Source of the DNA: Corynebacterium auriscanis
Lineage (GTDB): Bacteria; Actinomycetota; Actinomycetes; Mycobacteriales; Mycobacteriaceae
Assembly: GCF_030408435.1 (NCBI RefSeq)
Contig: NZ_CP047046.1
Location: 602,572-666,571, forward strand
Reading direction: 5' to 3'
Length of the DNA: 64,000 nt
Of the stretch, positions 63,617 to 64,000 are shown one piece after another (the stretch's first letter is position 1; each line of letters starts with the position of its first letter). Position numbers and translations under genes: made by a program. The notes under the pieces were generated by a model. The model had not been told where the DNA came from. It ran no database searches and was given only the letters and a program-made list of their open reading frames with translations.

Positions 63617-64000
63617 TCAGCGCTGATGCCGCTTCATTGTCGTTCCCATCGGAACCACCTCCACATGGTCAATTCCCCAGCCCGTTAGCCCATCGACGAA
63701 CTCCATCAAGTTCATCGAACTAAAAACCTTGTCCTCACCAACGCCCCCCGTCTCCGGAGTTTTTCCCTCCTCGGTGGCCACGGTTTTAGCTGGGCTGTGG
63801 GGTCCTTCTGCATGCAGCGCCACATGGACAACCATTTGCGACGCCCCACTGGTCGCAGCAACAAAACTTACCTCGGGCCTCAATTTCAGGTAGGCCCCGA
63901 GTTCATCAATTTTCCCCGGGCGCATGGTGATCCACAGGTTGGCATCGTTTCCATCGCCATACACACGCGTGTCGATATCTGCTTCGTAGTACAGGACGTT
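63617..64000 (-). CDS. Lrp/AsnC-family regulator, 5' end outside window
   Basis: The frame is open to the window edge, so only the C-terminal 127 codons are seen and the N-terminal HTH is cut off. The visible part fits the effector-binding RAM domain of Lrp/AsnC regulators: NVLYYEADIDTRVYG, then LWITMRPGKIDELGAYLKLRPEVSFVAATSGASQMVVHVAL, and HVEVVPMGTTMKRH at the end. A 30-residue Gly/Glu/Lys insert (about 80-105) is not usual. Such proteins control amino-acid metabolism or transport genes; the target cannot be read here. Confidence 0.75.
   Translation of the reverse strand, partial: NVLYYEADIDTRVYGDGNDANLWITMRPGKIDELGAYLKLRPEVSFVAATSGASQMVVHVALHAEGPHSPAKTVATEEGKTPETGGVGEDKVFSSMNLMEFVDGLTGWGIDHVEVVPMGTTMKRHQR

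Overview
This window reads as a chromosome segment of a Corynebacterium, probably a moderately high-GC, lipid-metabolising or skin-type species; I cannot name the species. The evidence is the gene content and order (serC / gltA / FKBP, mctB-mctC, folA-thyA-cysQ-lhr, pgi, hisN-IMPase / prfB, ftsE-ftsX-smpB, ssrA), an ssrA tag reading AENTQRDYALAA, and many starts that look leaderless with a TAnnnT box 6-8 nt before the start codon.

Layout. 1-9.5 kb: serC (cut by the window edge), citrate synthase, an FKBP prolyl isomerase, a four-gene minus-strand operon (HTH regulator, membrane protein, ABC ATPase, ABC permease), an aldo/keto reductase, a crotonase-like protein and tRNA-Arg(CCT). 9.6-14.4 kb: the mctB-mctC monocarboxylate uptake pair and a luciferase-like monooxygenase with its partner FMN reductase, behind a structured leader. 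14.7-23.6 kb: folA, thyA and cysQ, then a giant Lhr-type helicase and a Nei-type DNA glycosylase. 24.2-25.7 kb: two secreted beta-rich proteins of unknown function. 25.7-36.5 kb: Kef-type antiporter and pgi, an aldehyde dehydrogenase, an FMN reductase, an OafA-type acyltransferase with a long repetitive N-terminus, and two inositol-monophosphatase-family enzymes. 36.5-47.8 kb: prfB, putA and an AbgT transporter on the other strand, ftsE-ftsX, smpB, an undescribed repeat membrane protein, then tmRNA. The last 84 bp of the tmRNA region recur 2.9 kb downstream and bracket a small island holding an IS30-family element and a secreted-protein/membrane-protein pair. 50.8-64 kb: old-yellow-enzyme oxidoreductase, arylamine N-acetyltransferase, GCS2-type ligase, acyl-CoA synthetase, alanine/glycine symporter, phosphoglucomutase, a DsbA-like protein, tRNA-Ala(GGC), a zinc alcohol dehydrogenase and a cut Lrp/AsnC regulator.

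How it fits together. Much of the window is housekeeping: thymidylate/folate supply, central carbon (gltA, pgi, pgm), translation termination and ribosome rescue (prfB, smpB, ssrA) and cell division (ftsEX). Nutrient handling is the second theme: monocarboxylate uptake, proline oxidation, AbgT and AGCS transport, fatty-acid activation.

The most unusual property is the density of short repeats. More than a dozen tandem or direct repeat sites lie between or inside genes. Several duplicate a gene's 3' end with its stop codon, one regenerates a ribosome-binding site plus ATG, and two long hairpin elements of about 58 bp share sequence and are both followed by tandem arrays. The best candidates for something undescribed are this hairpin-plus-array family, the ssrA island cassette, the proline/tryptophan pentapeptide membrane protein beside ssrA, and the secreted pair at 24-25.7 kb.
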